Shown: positions 1 to 6,668, numbered from the stretch's first letter. The stretch is 17,044 bases of DNA from JANWYQ01 sp034432445 (GCA_034432445.1 DAOUBX010000290.1:1-17044), one strand, 5' to 3'. A program made the numbers and translations. The notes: generated by a model not told the origin, from the sequence alone.

Positions 1-80
1 GCCGGGCATTTGGATTCCGGTTTGCAAACGTGTCTGCGAAGCCAACCTAGGTCGCAAATCGCCTACAAATGCCCGGCACC
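1..80. repeat. Palindromic dispersed repeat, copy A
   Basis: The first 11 bases (GCCGGGCATTT, 1-11) are the exact reverse complement of 67-77 (AAATGCCCGGC), so the segment can fold as a long hairpin. A related 80-base segment lies at 6519-6598. Both begin GCCGGGCAyTTGG, both end CGGCACC, and both contain GCCAA followed closely by GGTCGCAAAT near the right end. No protein is encoded. The architecture fits a small non-autonomous element (MITE or REP type). The left boundary is uncertain because the window starts here. Confidence 0.6.
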
Positions 81-166
81 TGAGCAGTTACCATCAAGCG
101 ATCTGGACGCCAGGCTTGCTTGCTTGGGATGTCTGCAACTCGGAAATTCCGGCTGAAGGAGCCGCC

Positions 167-619
167 ATGAAACTCACAGGCAAACTACGGGCCGCATCGC
201 CTATCTACCGCGGCAACGCGCGCAAGACCCTTTGCACGCGTGCCTTGGACGGTACGCATCGCTTGGTGTCGCTGCCCGGGGAGTTTGCCGGTACGGCTCA
301 GGCGTCAATGGACGCCCTCATTGGCGAGTCGCCTAAGGGGCGCAACAGTGGTTTGCTCAATCGGCTCTGGCAGCACCTTTACGATGAGCTTTTGCCCAAG
401 GGATTGATCAGCGCAGTGCCATGCCAGCTGGCGCCGGAGTCCTACCCCACGTGCCCGCCAAGATTGGCTCAGCCCAAACATATCGACTTGCGCAGCGGCG
501 GCCCCTTTAGCCGCAAGGTCTCGCGCCAGTACGGCGAGCCTTACGACACGATCTGCATGCGCATGTTGGCCTGGGCCCCCGCGGCAGGTGAAGATGGCAC
601 CTGCATTCGGCTCCGCTGA
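167..619 (+). CDS. Small ORF, possible truncated RAMP (Cas7-like) protein
   Basis: The ORF is 150 aa from the ATG at 167, chosen because AAGGAG (156-161) sits 5 bases upstream; an ATG at 116 in the same frame has no such site. The N-terminus reads as a short strand, then SPIYRGNARKT (residues 10-20), then LVSLPGEFAGTAQ and an amphipathic helix ending GLLNRLWQHLYD. This resembles the first half of a RAMP-superfamily domain (strand, 'PG-x-x-GTA' loop, helix), as in Csm3/Csx-type CRISPR effectors. The later part (HIDLRSG onward) looks degraded, and the ORF ends abruptly in an Arg/Gly-rich tail with a 7-bp inverted repeat (584-590/598-604). A whole RAMP is usually longer, so this may be a decayed fragment. 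No cas gene or CRISPR array lies nearby. It could equally be an unrelated hypothetical protein. The next gene starts 19 bases downstream. Confidence 0.4.
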   Translation: MKLTGKLRAASPIYRGNARKTLCTRALDGTHRLVSLPGEFAGTAQASMDALIGESPKGRNSGLLNRLWQHLYDELLPKGLISAVPCQLAPESYPTCPPRLAQPKHIDLRSGGPFSRKVSRQYGEPYDTICMRMLAWAPAAGEDGTCIRLR

Positions 620-638
620 CCGGGCCTAAGGGTCTGTC

Positions 639-1889
639 ATGGTTGCCCTGACGCCAGAACTGATTGATTTTCTGTTGACGGCTGAAGCACAGTCAGCCCT
701 GGCGCAGCTCGCAAGCCAAGACCTGAGCGAGCGGGCCAGCCTGGAGCTGCTGACGGCGCTACGCTGCACTTGGTCGCCGGAGCAGGCGGCGGCGTTGCTG
801 GATCAAGCCCGGCTGCGCCGCAAGGCCGGCGATAAGTTCTCGCACCCCGAACGCCTCCTCCTCACCGACGATGGGCTGCAGCAAGCCAGCAGCCGCGCCG
901 TCGCCGTCTATCGCGCGCAGCAATTTGCCGACCTCCTCCTTCGTTCACCGGTTGCCGGTCATCCTCCCTGGGTCGCGGATCTAGGCTGCGGCCTGGGCGC
1001 AGACACGATCGCCTTGGCCGAGGCGGGGCTGCACGTCTTGGCCGTCGAGCGCGATCCGGTGCGCGCCCGCCTTGCAGTGGCGAATGTAGCGGCTTGCGGG
1101 GTGGCGGAGCGAGTGGAGGTGGTATGTGCCGACTGGCGCGCCCTCATCTCGGCCCTTTCCCAGGGGGAGAGGGAGAGTCCCGGCAGCCCCCACCCTCTCC
1201 ACGCCGCCTTCGTCGACCCCAGCCGCCGCGCCGGCGAGCAGCGCATTTTCCGCCTGGCCGACATGGACCCGCCCTTGGCCGCCGTGTTGTCTTTGCTCGA
1301 CCACATCCCGACCCTGGCCGTCAAGACCATGCCGGGCATCGCCGACGAAGACATCCCCGCCGACGCCGAGGTTGAGTTCATCTCCGAGCGCGGCCACATG
1401 AAAGAGGCACTGCTGCGCTTTGGCGACCTGCGCACCGGTGCGGCTAGGTGGGCAACGGTGTTGCCCGGCCCTTTCCGCCTGGACAGCAACGCGCGGCCGA
1501 GCGCACCGCCCATCGCCGAACCGCTTACCTACTTGCTAGAACCTGACCCTGCCGTCATTCGCGCCACCCTGGTGCAGCACCTGGCCACGCAGCTTGGCGC
1601 GGCCCAGCTTGACCCCACCATCGCTTACCTGACCAGCGATCAGCTTGCCGCAACCCCCTTCGCGCGCGCCTGGCGCGTGTTGCGCCAGGGGCCGTTTCAT
1701 CTGAAAACGCTCAACCGTTGGCTGCGTGAGCTGCAGACCGGCGCCGTGGTGGTCAAGAAGCGTGGCTCGGCCATCGACCCTGACGAGTTCCGCCGCCGGC
1801 TCAAGACGACACCGGGGGGGCAGGTCGTGACCGTCTTTCTAACTCGCGTGAAGGGCCGCCCTTGGATGGTCGTCGGGGTTGAGGTGTAG
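639..1889 (+). CDS. Class I SAM-dependent methyltransferase with THUMP-like C-terminus
   Basis: The product is 416 aa. After a helical N-terminal region (1-105) comes a Rossmann methyltransferase domain. The SAM-binding loop is VADLGCGLGADT (112-123), the acidic end of strand 2 is VERDP (136-140), and the motif-IV-like FVDPSRR is at 191-197. The C-terminal part (about 320-416: SDQLAAT, FHLKTLNRWLRELQTG, VVKKRGSAIDPDEFRRRL) matches the THUMP-like domain attached to this methyltransferase family. The family is presumed to act on RNA, but its substrate is unknown to me. Residues 172-187 (SALSQGERESPGSPHP) interrupt the fold just before motif IV and are encoded by a low-complexity repeat (see 1151-1200). 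The start is the ATG at 639 with a weak AAGGG upstream. The gene converges on the membrane-protein gene to its right. Confidence 0.85.
   Translation: MVALTPELIDFLLTAEAQSALAQLASQDLSERASLELLTALRCTWSPEQAAALLDQARLRRKAGDKFSHPERLLLTDDGLQQASSRAVAVYRAQQFADLLLRSPVAGHPPWVADLGCGLGADTIALAEAGLHVLAVERDPVRARLAVANVAACGVAERVEVVCADWRALISALSQGERESPGSPHPLHAAFVDPSRRAGEQRIFRLADMDPPLAAVLSLLDHIPTLAVKTMPGIADEDIPADAEVEFISERGHMKEALLRFGDLRTGAARWATVLPGPFRLDSNARPSAPPIAEPLTYLLEPDPAVIRATLVQHLATQLGAAQLDPTIAYLTSDQLAATPFARAWRVLRQGPFHLKTLNRWLRELQTGAVVVKKRGSAIDPDEFRRRLKTTPGGQVVTVFLTRVKGRPWMVVGVEV
1151..1200. repeat. Low-complexity inverted repeat inserted in methyltransferase gene
   Basis: A purine-rich/pyrimidine-rich stretch in which GGAGAGGG (1166-1173) is repeated inverted as CCCTCTCC (1193-1200). 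It also holds CCCTTTCCC followed by GGGGGAGAGGG. Such GGGAGAGGG words are typical of intergenic filler rather than of a methyltransferase core, yet here they are read in frame as an Arg/Glu/Ser/Pro/His-rich loop. This probably represents an in-frame repeat insertion tolerated in a surface loop. Confidence 0.45.
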
Positions 1890-1899
1890 CTTCCGCGTT

Positions 1900-1919
1900 G
1901 CCTGCCGGCGCCGGCAGGC
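1900..1919. terminator. Perfect 20-bp palindrome between convergent genes
   Basis: GCCTGCCGGCGCCGGCAGGC is a perfect palindrome lying 10 bases after the methyltransferase stop and 10 bases before the end of the convergent membrane-protein gene. As RNA it gives an 8-bp GC stem with a GCGC loop on either strand. There is no T-tract, so bidirectional termination is inferred from position only. Confidence 0.5.
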
Positions 1920-1929
1920 CTTCCTGCGC

Positions 1930-2283
1930 TTAGCGCCCGACAAACAACCGATCCAACCGACGACTTGCACCGTCCCAGAGCGCATCGAAAAGCAAAATAG
2001 AAACAACAAACGATAATGAGCGGATTTTGCCAGGAGGAAGCAACACCTGCGCCAACCAATCTGGCACTGCGTAGATGGCATAGAGCAGTGCCGTCATCGC
2101 CAGCGCCTTCAGAAAGGCATTGCGCACGGCACGCGCAGGAAAGAAGATGTAGTTGTACTGGGCCAGCGCAGACCGGAAGACCCAGAAAGCGGTTCCGAGC
2201 AACAGCACGGCCAGCAGCAGAGGCTCCCAGTGCGCTGCCAGCCAGCGAATGAGAGGCCCATCGGCGAGGGTAGTGAGTGTCAT
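1930..2283 (-). CDS. Small integral membrane protein, function unknown
   Basis: The product is 117 aa with three likely membrane segments: about 19-38 (HWEPLLLAVLLLGTAFWVFR), 58-80 (LKALAMTALLYAIYAVPDWLAQV) and 88-103 (SLSFVVSILLFDALWD). Between the first two is a basic loop with IFFPARAVRNAF. The C-terminus is Arg-rich (SRRLDRLFVGR), which would place it in the cytoplasm. I do not recognise the family. No Shine-Dalgarno precedes the ATG at 2283. A sigma70-like promoter lies so close upstream that the mRNA would start only a few bases before the ATG. The gene is divergent from the MFS transporter. Confidence 0.7.
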   Translation of the reverse strand: MTLTTLADGPLIRWLAAHWEPLLLAVLLLGTAFWVFRSALAQYNYIFFPARAVRNAFLKALAMTALLYAIYAVPDWLAQVLLPPGKIRSLSFVVSILLFDALWDGASRRLDRLFVGR

Positions 2284-2294
2284 GGTGAGGGGAT

Positions 2295-2323
2295 ATGGTA
2301 CTTGAGTGGCTCTTGCCTGTCAA
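2295..2323 (-). promoter_or_regulatory. Sigma70-like promoter of the small membrane protein gene
   Basis: On the minus strand a perfect TTGACA (2323-2318) is followed, after 17 bases, by TACCAT (2300-2295). The ATG at 2283 begins 11 bases after the -10 box, so the predicted leader is only about 3-5 nucleotides (near-leaderless). This agrees with the absence of a Shine-Dalgarno. Confidence 0.6.
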
Positions 2324-2349
2324 TGTGTGCAGCGGCGCGCTGTCAATAT
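2318..2349. promoter_or_regulatory. Direct repeat, possible operator between divergent promoters
   Basis: TGTCAATGT (2318-2326) recurs as TGTCAATAT (2341-2349), 23 bases apart, roughly two helical turns. The right-hand copy touches the -35 box of the MFS promoter, and the left-hand copy contains the -35 box of the membrane-protein promoter. A regulator bound to both would cover both promoters. No regulator gene is adjacent. Confidence 0.35.
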
Positions 2350-2378
2350 TGCGCTGTTGGCGTTCACGGCGGTATACT
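2349..2378 (+). promoter_or_regulatory. Sigma70-like promoter of the MFS gene
   Basis: TTGCGC (2349-2354), an 18-base spacer, then TATACT (2373-2378). Only 8 bases separate the -10 box from the ATG at 2387, so the transcript would be leaderless or nearly so. This fits the lack of any Shine-Dalgarno before that ATG. Confidence 0.6.
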
Positions 2379-2386
2379 GTGAACCT

Positions 2387-3580
2387 ATGTCCAACCCATC
2401 CGTAGCTGCATCCTCGGTCTCCGCCGATGCTGTCACAGCGCTGGACGCTTTTCAGGTCGAACAAGTCGCCACGATCGGCGCCGGTCACCTCGTCCACGAC
2501 AGCTACACGGCCTTCCTGGCTCCCCTGTTGCCCTTAATCCAGACGCAACTGGGCATCGGATATGCGCTGGCTGGCAGCCTGGCCATCTTCACCCAGTTGC
2601 CCAGCCTGCTCAACCCCTTCCTCGGTTACCTGGCCGACCGCGTGAGCGTGCGCTATTTCGTCATCCTGGCGCCCGGCATCACGGCGACGATCTTCAGCAG
2701 CCTCGGCCTGGCCCCGACTTACCTCACCTTGGCTTTGCTGCTGCTGGCAGGCGGTGTCAGCATTGCCGCTTTTCACGCGCCCGCGCCGGCCATGGTGGCC
2801 AGGGTGTCCGGACAACGCGTGGGCGCGGGCATGAGCATCTTCATGGCCTCGGGCGAGCTGGCGCGGGCAATCGGCCCGCTGGTGGCCGTGGCTGGGGTAG
2901 CCTGGTTCGGCCTGGCCGGCATCTGGCGCCTGGCCGCGGTGGGCTGGCTGATGTCGGCCATCCTGTTCGTCTTGTTGCGCCGCGTGGCCCCAACGCCGCG
3001 CTCAACAGGCGAGATGCACCTGGCCGGCTTCCGGCGGCAGGCCTGGCGCATCTTCCCGGTCCTGATCTGGCTGTTGGCCGGCCGAGCCTTTCTGATCGCC
3101 GCCCTGACCACCTACTTGCCCATTTTCATGAGCGATGAACGGTCGGCCAGCCTGTGGTTGGCAGCCGCCTCGCTCACCATCTTGCAAGCAGCCGGGGTGG
3201 CCGGCGCGTTGCTCACCGGTACGATGAGCGACCGGCTAGGGCGTAAGCGCATTTTGCTGTTGCTGACCAGCCTGGCGCCTTTCTTGCTTTTCCTCTTTGT
3301 GTATGGCCCCACCTGGCTGGCGCTGCCGTTGTTGCTGCTGCTGGGCTTCAGCGCCATCTCGCCCCAGCCCGTGATTCTGGCCCTGGTGCAGGACCAGTTC
3401 CCCGCCAATCGCGCGCTGGCCAACGGCACCTATTTGGCTATTGCCTTCCTCTTGCAAGCTCTGGGCATTTGGGCCGTTGGCTTCCTGGCCGACCGGGCTG
3501 GCCTCACCACCGCCTTCGCTGCCGGCGGTCTGCTCGCTCTGGCGAGCATCCCCGCGATCTTCCGGCTACCGGGTTCTTGA
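2387..3580 (+). CDS. MFS transporter, fosmidomycin-resistance (Fsr)-like
   Basis: The product is 397 aa from ATG 2387. An in-frame ATG at 2306 lies upstream of the promoter and would add a Cys/Arg-rich tail, so it was rejected. Twelve hydrophobic segments are visible in two bundles separated by a basic loop (about 199-222). MFS signatures are the loop 2-3 motif GYLADRVSVRY (80-90) and its second-half counterpart GTMSDRLGRKR (278-288). The N-terminal HLVHDSYTAFLAPLLPL and the AAFHAPAPAMVARVSG segment in the fourth helix region resemble the Fsr branch, whose characterised member exports fosmidomycin. The actual substrate here is unknown. The gene faces ksgA convergently with a 45-base gap. Confidence 0.85.
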   Translation: MSNPSVAASSVSADAVTALDAFQVEQVATIGAGHLVHDSYTAFLAPLLPLIQTQLGIGYALAGSLAIFTQLPSLLNPFLGYLADRVSVRYFVILAPGITATIFSSLGLAPTYLTLALLLLAGGVSIAAFHAPAPAMVARVSGQRVGAGMSIFMASGELARAIGPLVAVAGVAWFGLAGIWRLAAVGWLMSAILFVLLRRVAPTPRSTGEMHLAGFRRQAWRIFPVLIWLLAGRAFLIAALTTYLPIFMSDERSASLWLAAASLTILQAAGVAGALLTGTMSDRLGRKRILLLLTSLAPFLLFLFVYGPTWLALPLLLLLGFSAISPQPVILALVQDQFPANRALANGTYLAIAFLLQALGIWAVGFLADRAGLTTAFAAGGLLALASIPAIFRLPGS

Positions 3581-3625
3581 AACGGCATTTACGGGGCCGC
3601 GCCTATGCCGGCTTGTGGCGACGAT

Positions 3626-4582
3626 CTAGGCGTGCGGGATCGCACGCGCCAGCCGCGCCCAGTCCGTCAGGGTGAGGGTCTCGGCGCGTCGATCGGGCGC
3701 AATGGCAGCCTGCTGCAAAGCGGCCTCGACGATCTCCCCCGGCAAGGCCAGGCCCGCCTTGAGGGAGTTGCGCAGTTGCTTGCGCCGTTGGCCAAAGCCG
3801 GCGCGCACCACGGCGAAGAAATGCGCAACGTCGGGGACGTCCACGGGGGGCTGTGGCCATGGTCGTAAGCGCAGGATGGCGGAGTCGACCTTGGGCGCGG
3901 GCACAAACGCGCCGGCCGGGATGCGCGCCACGATCTCCGGCTGCGCGTAAAACTGCACGCTCACTGCCAGCAGACTCATCGCCGGCGGCTGAGCGACGAT
4001 GCGCTGCGCCACTTCGCGCTGCATGGTCAGCACCAGCAGCGCGGGCGGCGGCTGGGCAGTCAACAGATGGCGGATGGCGGCCGAGGTGATGTAGTAGGGG
4101 AGGTTGGCGACTACTTTGTAATAGCCAATGGTCAATGGGGAATTGTCAACGGGCAGTGACGCTGTGCTGAGCGTCTGGGCCCGCGCGGCCGTTAGTCGAC
4201 TGTCATCCAGCAGAGCGTTGTCGCCAACGGCCATTGGCCGTTGACCACGGGCCATTGACAACTGCGCGGGATCCAGCTGCAGGATATCGCCGTGAACGAT
4301 CGTAACGTTGTCGTAGCCTGCCAGCGCCTCTTGCAAAGCGGGCAGCAGACTGGCGTCCAGTTCCACGGCCACGACGCGGCCGGCCCGGGCAGCCAGCCGC
4401 GCGGTCAACGTGCCCACGCCCGGCCCGACTTCGAGCACCACGTCGGCAGGCGTCAGCTCGGCCGCCGCCACAATGCGGTCCAGGTGGATTGGGTCTGCCA
4501 AGAAGTTCTGGCCTAAGCCCTTCTTGAGCTGCAAGCCATGTTTGCGCAGCAGCGCGCCGAGGGTGGCGGGAGGGGTGGACAT
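3626..4582 (-). CDS. ksgA: 16S rRNA (adenine1518-N6/adenine1519-N6)-dimethyltransferase
   Basis: KsgA/RsmA dimethylates two adjacent adenines in the 3' terminal helix of 16S rRNA late in 30S assembly. Visible motifs are KKGLGQNFL (20-28), the SAM loop EVGPGVGTLT (51-60), VELDAS (73-78), HGDILQLD (97-104) and the catalytic NLPYYI (160-165). The C-terminal domain carries FVPAPKVDSAILRL. At 318 aa it is longer than the usual 260-290 aa. The excess is residues about 109-153, lying between motif III and the catalytic motif and encoded by a repeat element (4131-4259) that stays in frame. The start at 4582 abuts another repeat and has no clear Shine-Dalgarno. Translation probably follows lepA, whose stop is 104 bases upstream on the same strand. 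Function is likely retained because all motifs are intact. Confidence 0.93.
   Translation of the reverse strand: MSTPPATLGALLRKHGLQLKKGLGQNFLADPIHLDRIVAAAELTPADVVLEVGPGVGTLTARLAARAGRVVAVELDASLLPALQEALAGYDNVTIVHGDILQLDPAQLSMARGQRPMAVGDNALLDDSRLTAARAQTLSTASLPVDNSPLTIGYYKVVANLPYYITSAAIRHLLTAQPPPALLVLTMQREVAQRIVAQPPAMSLLAVSVQFYAQPEIVARIPAGAFVPAPKVDSAILRLRPWPQPPVDVPDVAHFFAVVRAGFGQRRKQLRNSLKAGLALPGEIVEAALQQAAIAPDRRAETLTLTDWARLARAIPHA
4131..4259. repeat. MITE-like insertion with inverted ends, in frame inside ksgA
   Basis: The left end carries GTCAATGG (4131-4138) and GTCAACGG (4145-4152). The right end carries the same two words inverted, CCGTTGAC (4238-4245) and CCATTGAC (4252-4259), with the same 6-base gap. 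The two 22-base arms therefore form imperfect terminal inverted repeats around about 85 bases. Total length is 129 bases, exactly 43 codons, and no stop occurs in the ksgA frame. The encoded stretch (about residues 109-153) has no counterpart in ordinary KsgA. It also contains a further CCAATGGCCGTTGG-type word. No clear target duplication was found. Confidence 0.6.
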
Positions 4583-4670
4583 GGTGAGCGGTAGAGGGGG
4601 AATGGTAAACGGTAGGCAGTGATCAGTGCCTGGCCAAGGGAGATCGGTCGCTCACCGCTTACTGGTCACC
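4583..4670. repeat. Related repeat cluster between lepA and ksgA
   Basis: The spacer is built from variants of one word: GGTGAGCGGT (4583-4592) and GGTAAACGGT (4604-4613) on the plus strand, then GGTGACCAGT (4670-4661) and AAGCGGTGAGC (4660-4650) on the minus strand. The arrangement is roughly inverted, as in the ksgA insertion. It directly abuts the ksgA start codon (4580-4582). It probably belongs to the same family of degenerate GGT-rich repeats. Confidence 0.45.
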
Positions 4671-4686
4671 GATTATCGGCCTGGGG

Positions 4687-6489
4687 TCACTCCTCGTCCA
4701 GCTTCAGCACCGACATGAACGCTTCCTGCGGGATCTCGACGTACCCCACCATCTTCATGCGCTTCTTGCCCTTCTTCTGTTTCTCCAGCAATTTGCGCTT
4801 GCGGGTGACGTCGCCGCCATAGCATTTGGCCAGCACATCCTTGCGCATCGGCTGGACGTTGGCGCGGCTGATGACCTTGTTGCCCACGGCGGCCTGCACC
4901 GGCACCAGGAAGAGCTGGCGCGGGATGACCTCCTTCATCTTGCTCACCAGCCGCTGGCCTTTGCGATAGGCGTCGTCGCGGTGCACAATGATGCTCAGCG
5001 CGTCCACCGGCTGCTCGTTCACCAGCACGTCCAGCTTGACCATGTCGGCCGGTCGGTACTCGTCGAAATGGTAGTCGAGGCTGGCGTAGCCGCGTGTGCG
5101 CGCCTTCAGGTCGTTGTAGAAGTCGGTAAGAATTTCGGCCAGGGGCATCTTGTAGTGCAGCAACACGCGGCGGGTGTCCAGGTACTCCTGGCTGAGGAAC
5201 TGGCCGCGCTTCTTGGTGACCATATCCATCACCGTGCCGATGTAATCGGTGGGCGTGAAGACCTCGATGCGCACCCAGGGCTCACGAATCTCGCGGATGA
5301 AGTTGGGCTCAGGCAGCTCGGCCGGGCTGTCGATGACGATCTCCGTCCCGTCAGTCTTGGTCACCTCGTACTCCACGCTCGGCGCCGTATAGATGATGTC
5401 CAGATCGTATTCCCGCTCCAACCGCTCCTGGATGATCTCCATGTGAAAGAGGCCGAGGAAGCCGCAGCGAAAGCCAAAGCCGAGGGCCTGGCTTGTCTCT
5501 GGCTGGTAGACCAGGGAGGCGTCGTTGAGCTGCAGCTTTTCCAGCGCATCGCGCAGCAGGCCATAGTCGTCGCTCTCGGCCGGGTAGAGCCCAGCGAAGA
5601 CCATCGGCTTCATCGGTCGGTAGCCGGGCAGCGGCTTCTCGGCCGGCAAGTCGTGCCAGGTGATGGTGTCGCCCACGGCCAGGTCGCGCACGGTCTTGAG
5701 GCCGGTCGCCACGTAGCCCACCTCGCCGGCCTCCAGCAACGGCACCGGCTTCATGCCGGGCGCAAAGGCGCCGATCTCCAATGGCTCGGTGCGCACACCT
5801 GTGGACATCAGGCGCAGGCTGCGGCCGGGCTCGATGGCGCCGTCGACCACGCGCACGTAGGCCACGACGCCCTTGTAGGCGTCGTAATGACTGTCGAAGA
5901 TCAGCGCGCGCAGCGGTTGGTGGCGGTTGCCGCGCGGCGGTGGCACCTGATGCACCACCGCCTCCAACACGGCCTGGATGTTGATGCCTTCTTTGGCCGA
6001 CACGCGCACAATGTCTTCGGCCGGCGTGCCGATCAAGTCCTCTAGCTCCTGGGCCACCTCGTCCGGCCGCGCCGCGGGCAGGTCGATCTTGTTGATCACC
6101 GGAATGATCTCCAGATCGGCTTCCATGGCCAGATAGAGGTTGGCCAGCGTTTGTGCTTCCACACCCTGGCTGGCATCCACCACCAGCAAGGCTCCCTCGC
6201 AGGCCTGCAGCGCCCGGCTCACCTCGTAGGAGAAGTCCACGTGGCCAGGGGTGTCGATCAGGTTCATCTCGTAGGTCTGGCCATCGACCGCAGTGTAGCT
6301 CATGCGCACCGCTGAGGCCTTGATGGTCACGCCCTTTTCGCGCTCCAGGTCCATCGAATCCAGCACCTGCTCCTTCATCTCGCGGTCGGAGATGGTGCCG
6401 GTGACCTGCAAGAGGCGGTCGGCCAGGGTGCTCTTGCCGTGGTCGATGTGGGCGATGATGCAGAAATTGCGAATGTGGTCTTGGTTCAT
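4687..6489 (-). CDS. lepA: Translation elongation factor 4 (LepA GTPase)
   Basis: EF4/LepA is a ribosome-bound GTPase linked to back-translocation and 30S biogenesis. The 600-aa length is the family norm. The start is the ATG at 6489, giving MNQDHIRNFCIIAHIDHGKS; an upstream in-frame extension to 6555 would run into the palindromic repeat and was rejected. G motifs are G1 AHIDHGKS (13-20), G3 DTPGH (79-83) and G4 NKID (133-136). The EF-G-like domains and the LepA-specific C-terminus (GGDVTRKRKLLEKQKKGKKR, ending VEIPQEAFMSVLKLDEE) are complete. It is followed by ksgA on the same strand with no separate promoter seen, so the two are probably cotranscribed. The mRNA leader is about 170 bases, contains a palindromic repeat and a hairpin (6619-6635), and has no obvious Shine-Dalgarno. 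Confidence 0.97.
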   Translation of the reverse strand: MNQDHIRNFCIIAHIDHGKSTLADRLLQVTGTISDREMKEQVLDSMDLEREKGVTIKASAVRMSYTAVDGQTYEMNLIDTPGHVDFSYEVSRALQACEGALLVVDASQGVEAQTLANLYLAMEADLEIIPVINKIDLPAARPDEVAQELEDLIGTPAEDIVRVSAKEGINIQAVLEAVVHQVPPPRGNRHQPLRALIFDSHYDAYKGVVAYVRVVDGAIEPGRSLRLMSTGVRTEPLEIGAFAPGMKPVPLLEAGEVGYVATGLKTVRDLAVGDTITWHDLPAEKPLPGYRPMKPMVFAGLYPAESDDYGLLRDALEKLQLNDASLVYQPETSQALGFGFRCGFLGLFHMEIIQERLEREYDLDIIYTAPSVEYEVTKTDGTEIVIDSPAELPEPNFIREIREPWVRIEVFTPTDYIGTVMDMVTKKRGQFLSQEYLDTRRVLLHYKMPLAEILTDFYNDLKARTRGYASLDYHFDEYRPADMVKLDVLVNEQPVDALSIIVHRDDAYRKGQRLVSKMKEVIPRQLFLVPVQAAVGNKVISRANVQPMRKDVLAKCYGGDVTRKRKLLEKQKKGKKRMKMVGYVEIPQEAFMSVLKLDEE

Positions 6490-6518
6490 AGTGAAAACGC
6501 AACTATTCAGCCAGCGAT

Positions 6519-6598
6519 GCCGGGCACTTGGCTCTGTGCTGACAACTGTGCCCACGCTGCCGACTCAGATTGCCAAGCGGTCGCAAATGCTCGGCACC
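6519..6598. repeat. Palindromic dispersed repeat, copy B, in the lepA leader
   Basis: An 80-base imperfect palindrome related to 1-80. In the lepA mRNA sense it begins GGTGCCGAGCATTTGC and ends CCAAGTGCCCGGCATC. These ends pair at 13 of 16 positions, and the differences still allow G-U pairs in RNA. It lies between the lepA promoter and its start codon, 30 bases upstream of the ATG, so it must be transcribed and could affect translation of lepA. Confidence 0.6.
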
Positions 6599-6668
6599 GG
6601 ATCGATGGTGAGAGAACGCTGCTGGAGCCCAGCAGGTGCTAGGGGCGAGCAATTGCGGCTGTGCCCAG

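Noticed and set aside
1..166. CRISPR array next to the RAMP-like ORF
   Set aside because: Only a single inverted repeat is present; there are no regularly spaced direct repeats.
2306..2386. Upstream start for the MFS transporter at 2306
   Set aside because: The extension lies upstream of and across the promoter and adds a non-conserved Cys/Arg-rich tail.
6498..6662. T-box or other known riboswitch in the lepA leader
   Set aside because: The leader has a hairpin and the palindromic repeat but no T-box sequence or other recognisable core.
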